Assembly (NCBI RefSeq): GCF_002026305.1
Contig: NZ_MVAB01000001.1
Coordinates: forward strand, 62,001-126,000
DNA length: 64,000 bases
Reading direction: 5' to 3'
Source: Vagococcus martis
GTDB lineage: Bacteria; Bacillota; Bacilli; Lactobacillales; Vagococcaceae
Part shown: positions 28,087 through 36,577 of the stretch, piece by piece
Layout: every line of letters starts with the position of its first letter
Numbering within the stretch: the stretch's first letter is position 1
Program-made: the position numbers and the translations under genes
The notes under the pieces: generated by a model
Told to the model about the DNA's origin: nothing
The model's input: only the letters and a program-made list of their open reading frames with translations
Databases searched by the model: none

Positions 28087-29308
28087 TATCCCCTTTTTTC
28101 CAACGTGTCACATTTTTTGCATACCCGATTAAGTCATATTCATTCAATGATTCATCATACTCATAACTTTCTAAAAGCGTGGCTTCTTTTAATTGGTTAA
28201 AATCTTTCATTTCAGCTGGTGTGTATAACAAATGATATTTGGTTAAATTCTCTTTTAAGAAATCCATAATATCTTGCGTCAATCTCTCTTTATCCTCGAT
28301 GCGTTTTGCTGAAACCAAACAATTTGGAAAGAGCGTTGGCACAAACTCTCCTTCCAACAAATCTGCTTTATTATATACAGTCAACACAGGAATGTGATCC
28401 ATGTCCAACTCATGCAATAACTCTAGCACCGTTTTTTCTTGTTGGTCTCGATTGGTTGAGGTAACATCCACGACATGAAGTAAAAAGTCCATTGCCTTAC
28501 TTTCTTCTAATGTCGACTGAAACGCCTCAATTAATTGGGTTGGCAAATCTTGAATAAACCCAACTGTATCAGTTAATGTCACTTGTGTCCCAGTTGGCAA
28601 TTCCCACTTTTTGGTTAATGGATCAAGTGTTGCAAATAATTGATCTTCTGAATACGTATTAGCTTTGGTCAACAAATTCATAATAGTAGATTTTCCAGCA
28701 TTGGTGTAACCAATCAATCCGACTTGCATCGTGTCAGACTCTTGGCGTTTTTTACGACTTCTTTCACGATGTTTTTCGATTTCTTTTAATTCTTGTTTGA
28801 TTTGCGTCATTTTAAATCGGATATGACGTCGATCTGTTTCAAGTTTTGTTTCCCCCGGTCCACGTGTTCCAATACCACCACCAAGACGCGACATGCTTGC
28901 TCCTTGTCCGCTTAATCTTGGTAACAAGTAAGATAGCTGTGCCAGTTCAACTTGTAATTGTCCTTCTTTGGATTTAGCTCTTAGGGCAAAAATATCTAAA
29001 ATTAATTGCACACGGTCAATCACTTTTACTTTCACCATCTCTTCGATAACAGATGTTTGTCTGGCTGTTAACTCATGGTTAAAAATCACCATGTCCGCAT
29101 CGGTTGAGGCCACAAGCGCTTCAAGTTCAACTAATTTCCCTTTACCAACAATGGTTCTGCGGTCAATCGTTGGACGTTTTTGTGTCATCGTGCCAACGAC
29201 TTCACCTTGAGCCGTTTGTGTTAAATTTTCTAATTCTTTCATTGATTCATCAAAATAATAAAAATTTTCTTGGGTTTCAACCCCCACGGTTACAACGCGT
29301 TCTATCAT
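28064..29308 (-). CDS. hflX: GTPase HflX
   Basis: Ribosome-binding GTPase that splits stalled or heat-damaged 70S ribosomes. The N-terminal HflX domain contains DADMVIFNHELTARQTSVIEEMV; the Gly-rich segment GQGASMSRLGGGIGTRGPGETKLETDRR follows; then the G domain with G1 GYTNAGKST, G3 DTVGF and G4 YNKADL. 414 residues. Between miaA and ynbB. Confidence 0.95.
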   Translation of the reverse strand: MIERVVTVGVETQENFYYFDESMKELENLTQTAQGEVVGTMTQKRPTIDRRTIVGKGKLVELEALVASTDADMVIFNHELTARQTSVIEEMVKVKVIDRVQLILDIFALRAKSKEGQLQVELAQLSYLLPRLSGQGASMSRLGGGIGTRGPGETKLETDRRHIRFKMTQIKQELKEIEKHRERSRKKRQESDTMQVGLIGYTNAGKSTIMNLLTKANTYSEDQLFATLDPLTKKWELPTGTQVTLTDTVGFIQDLPTQLIEAFQSTLEESKAMDFLLHVVDVTSTNRDQQEKTVLELLHELDMDHIPVLTVYNKADLLEGEFVPTLFPNCLVSAKRIEDKERLTQDIMDFLKENLTKYHLLYTPAEMKDFNQLKEATLLESYEYDESLNEYDLIGYAKNVTRWKKGDSEDELEW

Positions 29309-29323
29309 GTCATTCCTTCTTTC

Positions 29324-30262
29324 TCAACCCAGCCAATCAGCTACTGAACTCTCTAGTAAGTTCACATTGGCCTCATCAGACACAATATCCCACCACTCAA
29401 CGGGCATTCGATTTCTAAACCACGTTAATTGGCGTTTGGCATATTGTCTTGAATGTTGTTTCACTTCTTCCACTGATTTTTCCAGTGAACACTTCCCCTC
29501 AAAATAAGGGAAAAACTCTTTGTAGCCAATACCTTGACTTGCTTGCGGGCAATCTAACTCATAAACCATTTTGGCTTCATCTAATAAACCTTCAGCCATC
29601 ATAACATCTACTCGTTGATTGATTCTATTATATAACACTTCTCTATCCGTGGTTAAGCCAATAAGTTTCACATCAAACGAACTTTTTGACAGATCCATTA
29701 AATCAATCTGTTGTTGCTCGCTGATACTTTTTCCCGTTAAATCAAACACTTCTAGTGCCCGTATCACACGTTTTCGGTTATTCGGGTGAATCGTGTTGGC
29801 CCCTTTTGGATCGATTGTTTCTAGTTCGTGCCATAATGCTTCATTGGACATTTTTTTAGCAAACTCTTCCCACTTTTTACGACTTTTCTTTTCATCATCA
29901 CTTAACTCTGATGAGCCTAACTGAAAATCATAAAGGAGCGACTGAATGTAAAGACCTGTACCACCTACTATAATAGGTAACTTATTTTGAGTCGCCAATT
30001 CATTGATACACTCTGTTGATTGACGTTTAAATTCATGAGCCGAATAAGTGTCAGTCGGCTCTTTTATATCGATTAAATGATGTGGCACGTTTTGCCTTTC
30101 GTCTATTGTTGCTTTCGCTGTGCCAATATCTAATTGTTTGTAAACTTGTAGCGAGTCGCCACTGATGACCTCGCCATTAAATCGTTGACTTAGTTTGACT
30201 CCTAGAGCCGTTTTTCCAACCGCTGTCGGCCCCACAATCACTAAGACTTTTTGCTTATCCAT
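29324..30262 (-). CDS. miaA: tRNA dimethylallyltransferase MiaA
   Basis: Adds a dimethylallyl group to A37 of tRNAs reading UNN codons. P-loop VGPTAVGKTAL, substrate loop ISGDSLQVYKQLDIGTAKAT, GGTGLYIQSLLYDF and the C-terminal YAKRQLTWFRNR are typical. 312 residues. Its start overlaps the upstream glpQ-like gene by 8 bp. Confidence 0.95.
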   Translation of the reverse strand: MDKQKVLVIVGPTAVGKTALGVKLSQRFNGEVISGDSLQVYKQLDIGTAKATIDERQNVPHHLIDIKEPTDTYSAHEFKRQSTECINELATQNKLPIIVGGTGLYIQSLLYDFQLGSSELSDDEKKSRKKWEEFAKKMSNEALWHELETIDPKGANTIHPNNRKRVIRALEVFDLTGKSISEQQQIDLMDLSKSSFDVKLIGLTTDREVLYNRINQRVDVMMAEGLLDEAKMVYELDCPQASQGIGYKEFFPYFEGKCSLEKSVEEVKQHSRQYAKRQLTWFRNRMPVEWWDIVSDEANVNLLESSVADWLG

Positions 30263-31004
30263 TATCTCTTACCTCAAGTGCTTTTTTAGGGAAATCTGTA
30301 AACATCCCTGCTAATTTCTGTTCAATACAAAATACCATATCGGCTTCTTTATTTACGGTCCACGGACGGACGTTTTCAATATGTGCCGTCTGATCGATAT
30401 GCCGTTTCAACCATCGAATATCAGGATGAAAACTATTCACATCACGATGTTTATCTAACCACGCGATATCATATTTATTGCCAAATGCGATAAACGCAAT
30501 TTCATACGATTTATCAAGGGCCTTCAATCGTCTGAGCGTATCACGATTAAAACTGGATAAAACGATGGTAAATGACACATCCGCTTCCTCGATGGCTCGT
30601 AATACTTTTTGTTCAATACCTAGATACTCTATGCGATCTGTTTTTAATTCAATATTTAATAAACCACTAAACTGATTCATTGTCAGTAGTGCCAAAACTT
30701 CTTCTAATGTCGGAATTTTCGTATCCTTAAATCTTTCATCAAACCAAGAACCAGCATCTAGCTGTTTAATTTCTGCTAAGGTTAAATCTTTCACCCACCC
30801 TTTTGCATTCGTGGTTCGGTTTATTTTTTCATCATGAATCACAACCAACTTACCATCACATGTTAACTGAACATCTAATTCGATTCCATCTGCCTTTACA
30901 TCAATGGATTCTTGAAACGCCGGTAGTGTGTTTTCCGGATGTGTCCCCTTACTTCCTCTATGGGCAATTACTTTTGTCATGTTATCACTTCCATTCTGTT
31001 TCAT
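30255..31004 (-). CDS. Glycerophosphodiester phosphodiesterase
   Basis: Hydrolyses glycerophosphodiesters to glycerol 3-phosphate and an alcohol. GDPD motifs: IAHRGSKGTHPENTLPAF with the catalytic His and the Glu, GIELDVQLTCDGKLVVIHD with the second His, and LNIELK. 249 residues, no signal peptide, so it is cytoplasmic. The usual miaA partner upstream of hflX in this family of bacteria. Confidence 0.9.
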   Translation of the reverse strand: MKQNGSDNMTKVIAHRGSKGTHPENTLPAFQESIDVKADGIELDVQLTCDGKLVVIHDEKINRTTNAKGWVKDLTLAEIKQLDAGSWFDERFKDTKIPTLEEVLALLTMNQFSGLLNIELKTDRIEYLGIEQKVLRAIEEADVSFTIVLSSFNRDTLRRLKALDKSYEIAFIAFGNKYDIAWLDKHRDVNSFHPDIRWLKRHIDQTAHIENVRPWTVNKEADMVFCIEQKLAGMFTDFPKKALEVRDNG

Positions 31005-31111
31005 TCTACCATTTTTATGTAAAATTAATAGTCGTTGTATCCCTTATCACTAGATTTTTATTATAAAATGCGTATAATAAAGGTATAAATTCAGATAAGG
31101 ACGTGAGTGCT

Positions 31112-31279
31112 ATGAAGAAATTTTCAAAAGGATTTTTAGTCGGTACTGCAACAACTTTAGCAGCCTTAACAGGTGTTGCTTTTGGCGTGAAAAAAGTACT
31201 AATCGAACCAATCGAAGAAAAAGAAGAAATGATTGACGACAATCGTAAAAAAGCAATGCGTAAAAGTAGAGCGAGATAA
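31112..31279 (+). CDS. DUF3042-family small protein
   Basis: 55 residues: MKKFSKGFLVGTATTLAAL, then FGVKKVLIEPIEEKEEMIDDNRKK and a basic tail. This matches the small DUF3042 family of Lactobacillales, whose function is unknown. A single hydrophobic segment near the N-terminus suggests a membrane association. It lies downstream of a TATAAT sequence near 31062 and GGA/GTGAG before the ATG. Confidence 0.75.
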   Translation: MKKFSKGFLVGTATTLAALTGVAFGVKKVLIEPIEEKEEMIDDNRKKAMRKSRAR

Positions 31280-31349
31280 CATCATGAAACCAAAAGATAA
31301 CCCAGTGTTATGTTTTGGTTTTTTATTTACCTAAAAAGGAGTGAGCAGA

Positions 31350-31928
31350 TTGACGATAGAAGAAATTAGACAACAAATCATTCATGACCCTGACAATGTC
31401 TCTTTCACTGAAAAAGGATGGCAACCTGTTTTTATGGCCTATCCTGAAGCAAAAATACTAATTATTGGACAAGCACCTGGAATTAAAACACAAGAAAAAG
31501 AACAAGTCTTCCGTGATAAAAGTGGTGTAAAACTACGTGAATGGATGGGTGTAACAGACGACGTATTTTATGATTCAAAACAAATTGCCGTGTTGCCACT
31601 TGATTTTTATTTCCCAGGAAAAGCAGCTCATGGTGACTTGCCACCTAGAAAGAATTTTACTAAAAAATGGCACCCAGCTTTAATAGAATGTATGCCAAAC
31701 ATTGAATTGACTATTCTTATGGGGACATATGCTCAAAAATATTACCTAAAAGATAAAGCGAAAAAAACATTAACCGAAACAGTTTTTGCTTATGAAGAAT
31801 ACTTACCAACTTATTTTCCAATAGTGCATTCCTCCCCACTAAATTTTCGTTGGTTTGCCAAACATCCAGAATTTGAATCAGCTATTGTTCCCGTTTTTAA
31901 AGAACACGTCCAACAATTAATAAAATAG
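31350..31928 (+). CDS. Uracil-DNA glycosylase family protein
   Basis: Protein of the UDG superfamily: ILIIGQAPGIKTQEKEQVFRDKSGVKLREWMGV contains the GQAPG active-site loop, and IVHSSPLNFRW near the C-terminus the minor-groove loop (HxSPLN). It probably removes uracil from DNA, though the GQAPG form is shared with glycosylases of other specificity. The TTG at 31350 has AAGGAG 8 nt upstream; a GTG at 31341 overlaps that site and is unlikely. 192 residues. Confidence 0.82.
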   Translation: MTIEEIRQQIIHDPDNVSFTEKGWQPVFMAYPEAKILIIGQAPGIKTQEKEQVFRDKSGVKLREWMGVTDDVFYDSKQIAVLPLDFYFPGKAAHGDLPPRKNFTKKWHPALIECMPNIELTILMGTYAQKYYLKDKAKKTLTETVFAYEEYLPTYFPIVHSSPLNFRWFAKHPEFESAIVPVFKEHVQQLIK

Positions 31929-31953
31929 TTAATAATTCATCATAAAAAATTCA

Positions 31954-31981
31954 TTGTCACAAATATTTTTAGCATTATACT
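31954..31981 (+). promoter_or_regulatory. Promoter of bsh
   Basis: TTGTCA (31954-31959), 16-bp spacer, TATACT (31976-31981), about 30 bp before the bsh ATG. Confidence 0.55.
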
Positions 31982-32011
31982 CATAGTAGATTTTATTTAG
32001 GAGATGACAAT

Positions 32012-32986
32012 ATGTGTACATCAGTTAGTTTTAATGGAAACCATCATTATTTTGGACGAAACCTTGATTTAGATTATACATTTAATCAAGAAGTCGTCAT
32101 TACACCTAGAAATGTCGTGTTTGAATTAAAAAACGGGAAAACTTTATCCTCTCATTTTGCGATGATTGGCATGGCTGTAATTTCAGATAACTACCCCCTT
32201 TATTTTGATGCGACCAATGAAAAAGGCTTGAGTATCGCTGGATTAAACTATCCTAAAAACGCTTTTTATCAACCAGACGAAAAGACAGAAAAAAGTATCG
32301 CGTCTTTTGAGTTGATTCCTTATGTGTTGTCTCAATGTACCACCATTGATGAGGTTAAATCACTTTTAGATGATCTGATTATCACTGATGTGGCTTTCAA
32401 TCCTGAGTTTCCAAACTCGCCACTGCACTGGATAATTGCTGATAAACATGCTGCTATCACTGTTGAATCTGATAGAGATGGTTTACATGTGTATGATAAT
32501 CCTGTCGGTGTTTTGACAAATAATCCACCGTTTCCTATCCAATTATTTAATTTAAACAACTACAGACATTTGTCTGCTAAAACAAGTGCGAACTTCTTTG
32601 CACCAGAACTAGACTTAGATGCCTACAGTAATGGTATGGGAGCAATTGGTTTACCAGGAGATTTATCCTCTATGTCACGTTTTGTTCGTGCAACATTCAC
32701 TAAAGAACACAGTCTAAAGTTTCAAACTGTGGAAGAAGATATCAATCAGTTTTTCCATATTTTATCTTCTGTCGAACAAACTAAAGGCCTCTGTGATGTC
32801 GGCGAGGAACACTATGAATACACTATCTATTCTTCTTGTTGCGATACGGATACAGGCATTTATTACTACAAAACATATAACAATAGCCAAATTAGTGCCG
32901 TTTCTCTACATCATGAAGACCTTGAAGCCTCAGATTTAATCCATTATCCATTAGCAACCAAAGCAAGTATTCATTCAGTCAATTAA
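32012..32986 (+). CDS. bsh: Choloylglycine hydrolase family protein, probable bile salt hydrolase
   Basis: Ntn-hydrolase that removes glycine or taurine from bile salts. The N-terminal Met would be removed to expose Cys2 (MCTSVSF); FGRNLDLDY carries the conserved Arg/Asp, and FDNPVGVLTNNP and GMGAIGLPGDLSSMSRFVRATF the later active-site residues. At 324 residues it closely follows the enterococcal Bsh pattern, including GLCDVGEEHYEYTIYSSCCD near the end. Penicillin V acylase activity cannot be excluded. No signal peptide. It suggests life in an animal gut. Confidence 0.88.
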   Translation: MCTSVSFNGNHHYFGRNLDLDYTFNQEVVITPRNVVFELKNGKTLSSHFAMIGMAVISDNYPLYFDATNEKGLSIAGLNYPKNAFYQPDEKTEKSIASFELIPYVLSQCTTIDEVKSLLDDLIITDVAFNPEFPNSPLHWIIADKHAAITVESDRDGLHVYDNPVGVLTNNPPFPIQLFNLNNYRHLSAKTSANFFAPELDLDAYSNGMGAIGLPGDLSSMSRFVRATFTKEHSLKFQTVEEDINQFFHILSSVEQTKGLCDVGEEHYEYTIYSSCCDTDTGIYYYKTYNNSQISAVSLHHEDLEASDLIHYPLATKASIHSVN

Positions 32987-33020
32987 AAAAGATGTCGGAA
33001 AATATCCGGCATCTCTTTTT
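32987..33020. terminator. Bidirectional terminator between bsh and the rhodanese gene
   Basis: GATGTCGGA and TCCGGCATC pair with one mismatch; A-run before, T-run after. Confidence 0.8.
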
Positions 33021-33412
33021 TATTTTTGTTTCGTTTTTCCTGTCCAGTTCATATAGCCGCCCTTTAAGATGTAGATATCTTTGTATCCTTCTTTTTTAAG
33101 CAAACCAGCCATATAAATCGCCATACTTGTCCGGTTGTCATACAAATAGATTGGTGCATCTTTACGAATGGCAAGTAAATATTCTTTGTGCGCTCTTGAA
33201 ATAGTATACGGCACACTTCTTGCTCCTAAAATATGACCACGATTGTAGTCCTCTTTTTCTCTCACATCAATAACTTGAGCTGTTCTCATCGTTTCTTGGA
33301 ATTTATCTTGTTCAATCCACTCAGCTGCACGCTTTCTCTTGATGAAAAAGAATAGTTTATACAATCCATAACTCGCAATAATAATAATTAATATAGTTGT
33401 TAATAAATCCAC
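33020..33412 (-). CDS. Membrane-anchored rhodanese-like domain protein without the catalytic Cys
   Basis: An N-terminal transmembrane helix (about 3-22) is followed by a basic stretch and a rhodanese fold: IDVREKEDYNRGHILGARSVPY and LKGGYMNWTG. In active rhodaneses the loop after the central strand contains Cys (CxxGxRS-like); here it reads LYDNRTSM, with Asp in that place, so sulfur transfer is unlikely. 130 residues. It lies 22 bp after the glucokinase gene, in the YqgQ-glk-rhodanese order common in lactobacilli and enterococci. Confidence 0.85.
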   Translation of the reverse strand: MDLLTTILIIIIASYGLYKLFFFIKRKRAAEWIEQDKFQETMRTAQVIDVREKEDYNRGHILGARSVPYTISRAHKEYLLAIRKDAPIYLYDNRTSMAIYMAGLLKKEGYKDIYILKGGYMNWTGKTKQK

Positions 33413-33434
33413 GGGACATTTACCTTTCTATCTA

Positions 33435-34406
33435 TTATTTGTCTTTTTTAAACTTTAATGCTAATGATGCTGCACCAATCACACCAGCCGAATTTCCTAA
33501 TTCTGCTAATTTAATGGTCGTGCTATTTTTTACTTGTGGGAAGGTAAAACGGTCAAAATACACTTGTACTTTTTCCAATAAAAACTCTCCCGCTGCTGAC
33601 ACGCCACCACCGATGACAATGTCATTAGGATTTAACATATTTCCGATATTTCCACATGCTAATCCTAAGTAGAAACACACTTTATCGACTACTAATAACG
33701 CAAAGTGATCGTTGTCTTTTGCTAAGTCAAAAACATCTTTACTTGACACTTCTTGTCCGTCATCAATCATATCTTTTAATCTTGATGTGCCAGAGAACTC
33801 TTCACTCATATCTCTAGCTAAACGAACGACACCTGTTGCTGATGCCACTGTTTCAAGACAACCTTTTTTACCACATGTACAATCAAAACCTTCCGGATCA
33901 ACGGTAATATGACCAATTTCACCAGCTGCTCCAGCGACTCCATGAAGTAAATGACCTTCAGCGATAATACCTCCGCCAACACCCGTTCCTAGCGTGATAA
34001 ACGTAACATCAGGGGCATTATTTCCAGCACCTTTCCATCTCTCACCAAGTGCTGCCACGTTGGCATCATTATCTAAATCAAATGGAATACCAAACGTTTC
34101 TTCCATTGGTTTTTTTATTTCTTGAAGAGTTGACCAGTTTAAGTTGTAAGCACCAATCACTGTTCCATTTTCTTTATCGACTGTTCCTGGTGTTCCCATA
34201 CCAATCCCAATAAAATCAGATGGCTTCATGTCATATAAATCTAATCTGTGTTTGATTGATTCCATAATATCTGGGACAATGTGTGAGCCGTTGTCTTCAA
34301 TATTTGTTTCAACACTCCATCGTTGTTGAATCTCACCATCTTCTGTTAAAATGGCTAATTTTGCTGTTGTACCACCTAAATCAATACCTATTAATTTATT
34401 TGTCAT
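33435..34406 (-). CDS. glk: ROK-family glucokinase
   Basis: Phosphorylates glucose to glucose 6-phosphate. ATP phosphate loop GIDLGGTTAKLAIL, catalytic region FDLDNDANVAALGE, GTGVGGGII, and the ROK zinc motif CTCGKKGCLE. 323 residues. It lies directly after the yqgQ gene and before the rhodanese-like gene. Confidence 0.93.
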   Translation of the reverse strand: MTNKLIGIDLGGTTAKLAILTEDGEIQQRWSVETNIEDNGSHIVPDIMESIKHRLDLYDMKPSDFIGIGMGTPGTVDKENGTVIGAYNLNWSTLQEIKKPMEETFGIPFDLDNDANVAALGERWKGAGNNAPDVTFITLGTGVGGGIIAEGHLLHGVAGAAGEIGHITVDPEGFDCTCGKKGCLETVASATGVVRLARDMSEEFSGTSRLKDMIDDGQEVSSKDVFDLAKDNDHFALLVVDKVCFYLGLACGNIGNMLNPNDIVIGGGVSAAGEFLLEKVQVYFDRFTFPQVKNSTTIKLAELGNSAGVIGAASLALKFKKDK

Positions 34407-34616
34407 TTATTGACCCTCCTGATAATCTTCTTCAAGATGATGCTCCCGTTTTAAAACTAGCATGGCTTTTATGTATTCCTGTTTGTCTATCAATCCTGCT
34501 TCTTCCAGTTGCTTTAATTCAATCATCATTAATTCAATATCCCATAGCCGATTTCCGACATAAATAAAAATACCAAATCGTTTAAATAACTGTTGCACAT
34601 CATACATTGTTTTCAA
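34407..34616 (-). CDS. yqgQ: YqgQ-family protein
   Basis: 69-residue cytoplasmic protein: MKTMYDVQQLFKRFGIFIYVGNRLWDIELM, then EELEEAG-like and LVLKREHHLEE. The small YqgQ (DUF910) family is found before glucokinase genes in many Bacillales and Lactobacillales; its function is unknown. Its stop lies directly at the glk start. Confidence 0.83.
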   Translation of the reverse strand: MKTMYDVQQLFKRFGIFIYVGNRLWDIELMMIELKQLEEAGLIDKQEYIKAMLVLKREHHLEEDYQEGQ

Positions 34617-34686
34617 TTTTCACTACCGACCTTATTATACAGATATATCCTTGGTATTCCTAGTACCGTCTGCATTTATTTTCATT

Positions 34687-35415
34687 TTATCCATAAAAAC
34701 CTTTATATAAACATCCCACTGATAACAGAACAAAGACCACTAAAGATAACAATCGTTTTGTTTTATCAATGTTTTCATTGAAACCAAGTTTATTTGCTGG
34801 CACGCCCACAATGATCATAATCAGTAACCCACCAAGTGCTCCACCAAAGTGTCCCATAATATCAACACCTGAATCAAATAAATTCATCACTAAATTCATT
34901 AGAATAAGTAGTGTCATGTTACGCGACATATATTTGATCGCTGGATGATATTTGTAAATTTGCCCTAAAATAATAAAGGCCGCAAAAATACCAAATAACG
35001 AAGTACTTGCGCCGGCAGAAATCGCATTGTCTGAACCAAAGGCAAAACTCCACAAATTACCAAAAATCCCACTTAACATATAAACAAGAAAAAATCGAGC
35101 GTGTCCAATCAACGGCTCTAAAATACGACCGACAAAATATAATCCTAAAGAGTTTAACAATAAATGGAAAAAGCCAATATGAACAAAAATTGGCGTTACC
35201 AGTCGCCAAATCTCACCATCGATGTTGATAGCTGCATGAGTCATTGCACCGAATTGATACAAAATTCCAACGTCTTCTGAGCCTGAATAAATCCCTTGCG
35301 TTAATCCAACTAACTCCATCAAAATAAAGACGACGATTTGAATCGCTAAAAATAAATAAGTAAAGTACGGTCCACGTTTGAAACGCATCCAACGTGTCGT
35401 ATTATATTCTCTCAT
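34687..35415 (-). CDS. Rhomboid intramembrane serine protease, GluP-like
   Basis: Cleaves transmembrane substrates within the membrane. Six or seven hydrophobic helices; the catalytic Ser lies in the SAGASTSLFGIF segment and the His in DIMGHFGGALGG. The conserved N-terminal loop ending IFVHIGFFHLLLNSLGLYFVG is intact. I prefer the ATG at 35415 (MREYNTTRW), preceded by AAGGGGG, to an upstream open extension. It overlaps the 5-FCL gene by 14 bp. Confidence 0.9.
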   Translation of the reverse strand: MREYNTTRWMRFKRGPYFTYLFLAIQIVVFILMELVGLTQGIYSGSEDVGILYQFGAMTHAAINIDGEIWRLVTPIFVHIGFFHLLLNSLGLYFVGRILEPLIGHARFFLVYMLSGIFGNLWSFAFGSDNAISAGASTSLFGIFAAFIILGQIYKYHPAIKYMSRNMTLLILMNLVMNLFDSGVDIMGHFGGALGGLLIMIIVGVPANKLGFNENIDKTKRLLSLVVFVLLSVGCLYKGFYG

Positions 35416-35965
35416 ACAGTTCCCCCTTACGTGCACAAATCAATGTGTCCACGATTTTATCATGTGGTTCAGTTTCTAGTTCCTCTAATAACTGTTCTTG
35501 GAAGACCAAACTTATTGTGTGCCCTTTAAAGTCAGTCAAGTAACGGTCGTAAAATCCACCACCGTACCCTATTCGTTTGCCTTCTGTGGTAAATCCAACA
35601 CCAGGCACAATCATCAAATCAATGTCTACTTTGTCATAAAGCTGACTGTCAATCGGCTCATACACACCAAATCGTGTTAATTCAAGTTCAACCGAGTCAT
35701 CATACAGATAAAAATCCATTAACCCCAACTTTTGCGTCTTTGGAATCACAATCGTTTTTCCTTCGTTAAAGGCTCGTGTCATCAATTTTTTTGTATCAAA
35801 CTCATGTGTCATTGGATAAGTCGTCGCTATGACTGTCGCTTGTTGCCATTGACTCGTTTCAAATAACCGCGACAACATCTCATCTTCTATGTTATTTTTT
35901 TTATTTTCTTGTGTTGCAAGATGATTTAACCGTGAAATGATCTCTTGTCTAATTGCCTTTTTCAT
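35402..35965 (-). CDS. 5-formyltetrahydrofolate cyclo-ligase
   Basis: Converts 5-formyl-THF to 5,10-methenyl-THF, recycling folate. Motifs: MKKAIRQEIISRLNHL start, TYPMTHEFDTKKL, IDLMIVPGVGFTTEGKRIGYGGGFYDRYL, the signature of the family. 187 residues. First gene of the two-gene unit with the rhomboid protease. Confidence 0.93.
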   Translation of the reverse strand: MKKAIRQEIISRLNHLATQENKKNNIEDEMLSRLFETSQWQQATVIATTYPMTHEFDTKKLMTRAFNEGKTIVIPKTQKLGLMDFYLYDDSVELELTRFGVYEPIDSQLYDKVDIDLMIVPGVGFTTEGKRIGYGGGFYDRYLTDFKGHTISLVFQEQLLEELETEPHDKIVDTLICARKGELYERI

Positions 35966-36064
35966 CTCGACACCCCCTTAAACAGTATACTAAAATATTA
36001 TAACATAACTTGTTTGTGACCTTTATCTAAAAGTTATATAAAGGGGCTTTTAATAAAAATTTTA

Positions 36065-36496
36065 TCATTTTTGAAATGTTTTGAGTAGAACATCTAATGC
36101 ATGATTTAATTCCTCCATCTCTTCTTTAGTCAGTTTTTGATTTAAATCTTCACCCAAATCTGTTGTATCAAATGGGTTTCTCTTTAAATAACTCATCCCT
36201 TTTTCACTAATTGACACGTTAGTGATTCGTTTGTCTAATGGGCTGATTGTTTTTTTTACTAAACCGTGTGACACAAGTTGTGAGATAATCCGCGTTGTCT
36301 GTTGTTTCCCAAAATAAAAATCTGTGGCGATGTCTGTCATAGTCATAGACGGTACTTGTGTCAAGCCGAGTAAACAGTAATACCCTTCATATGTGATGTT
36401 TAAATCATTTTTTTGTTTGATGCGTCTTTCCACATTGAAATGCCAATAGGGTAATAGTTTTAATAATTTATTTGCGATTTTTTCCATTTTGCACAC
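36065..36496 (-). CDS. MarR-family transcriptional regulator
   Basis: Winged helix-turn-helix repressor of 143 residues. DNA-binding region: PSMTMTDIATDFYFGKQQTTRIISQLVSHGLVKKTISPLDKRITNVSISEKG, including the DKR wing. It is divergent from the FUSC-family gene, with a perfect palindrome in between, so it probably represses that gene and itself in response to an aromatic compound. Confidence 0.88.
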   Translation of the reverse strand: MCKMEKIANKLLKLLPYWHFNVERRIKQKNDLNITYEGYYCLLGLTQVPSMTMTDIATDFYFGKQQTTRIISQLVSHGLVKKTISPLDKRITNVSISEKGMSYLKRNPFDTTDLGEDLNQKLTKEEMEELNHALDVLLKTFQK

Positions 36497-36503
36497 TCCT
36501 AAA

Positions 36504-36533
36504 TTGACTTTTTTATCTTCTTCATGATACCTT
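36504..36533 (+). promoter_or_regulatory. Promoter of the FUSC-family gene
   Basis: TTGACT (36504-36509) and TACCTT (36528-36533) preceded by TG, an extended -10 element, 18-bp spacing. The MarR palindrome starts two bases downstream, over the expected transcription start. Confidence 0.45.
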
Positions 36534-36534
36534 A

Positions 36535-36556
36535 TTAGTACATATTTGTGTACTAA
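36535..36556. promoter_or_regulatory. Palindromic MarR-type operator
   Basis: TTAGTACA (36535-36542) and TGTACTAA (36549-36556) are exact inverse complements 6 bp apart, between the divergent MarR and FUSC-family genes. Size and place fit a MarR dimer site. Confidence 0.7.
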
Positions 36557-36577
36557 AAGAAATGAGTTGATTTAATT

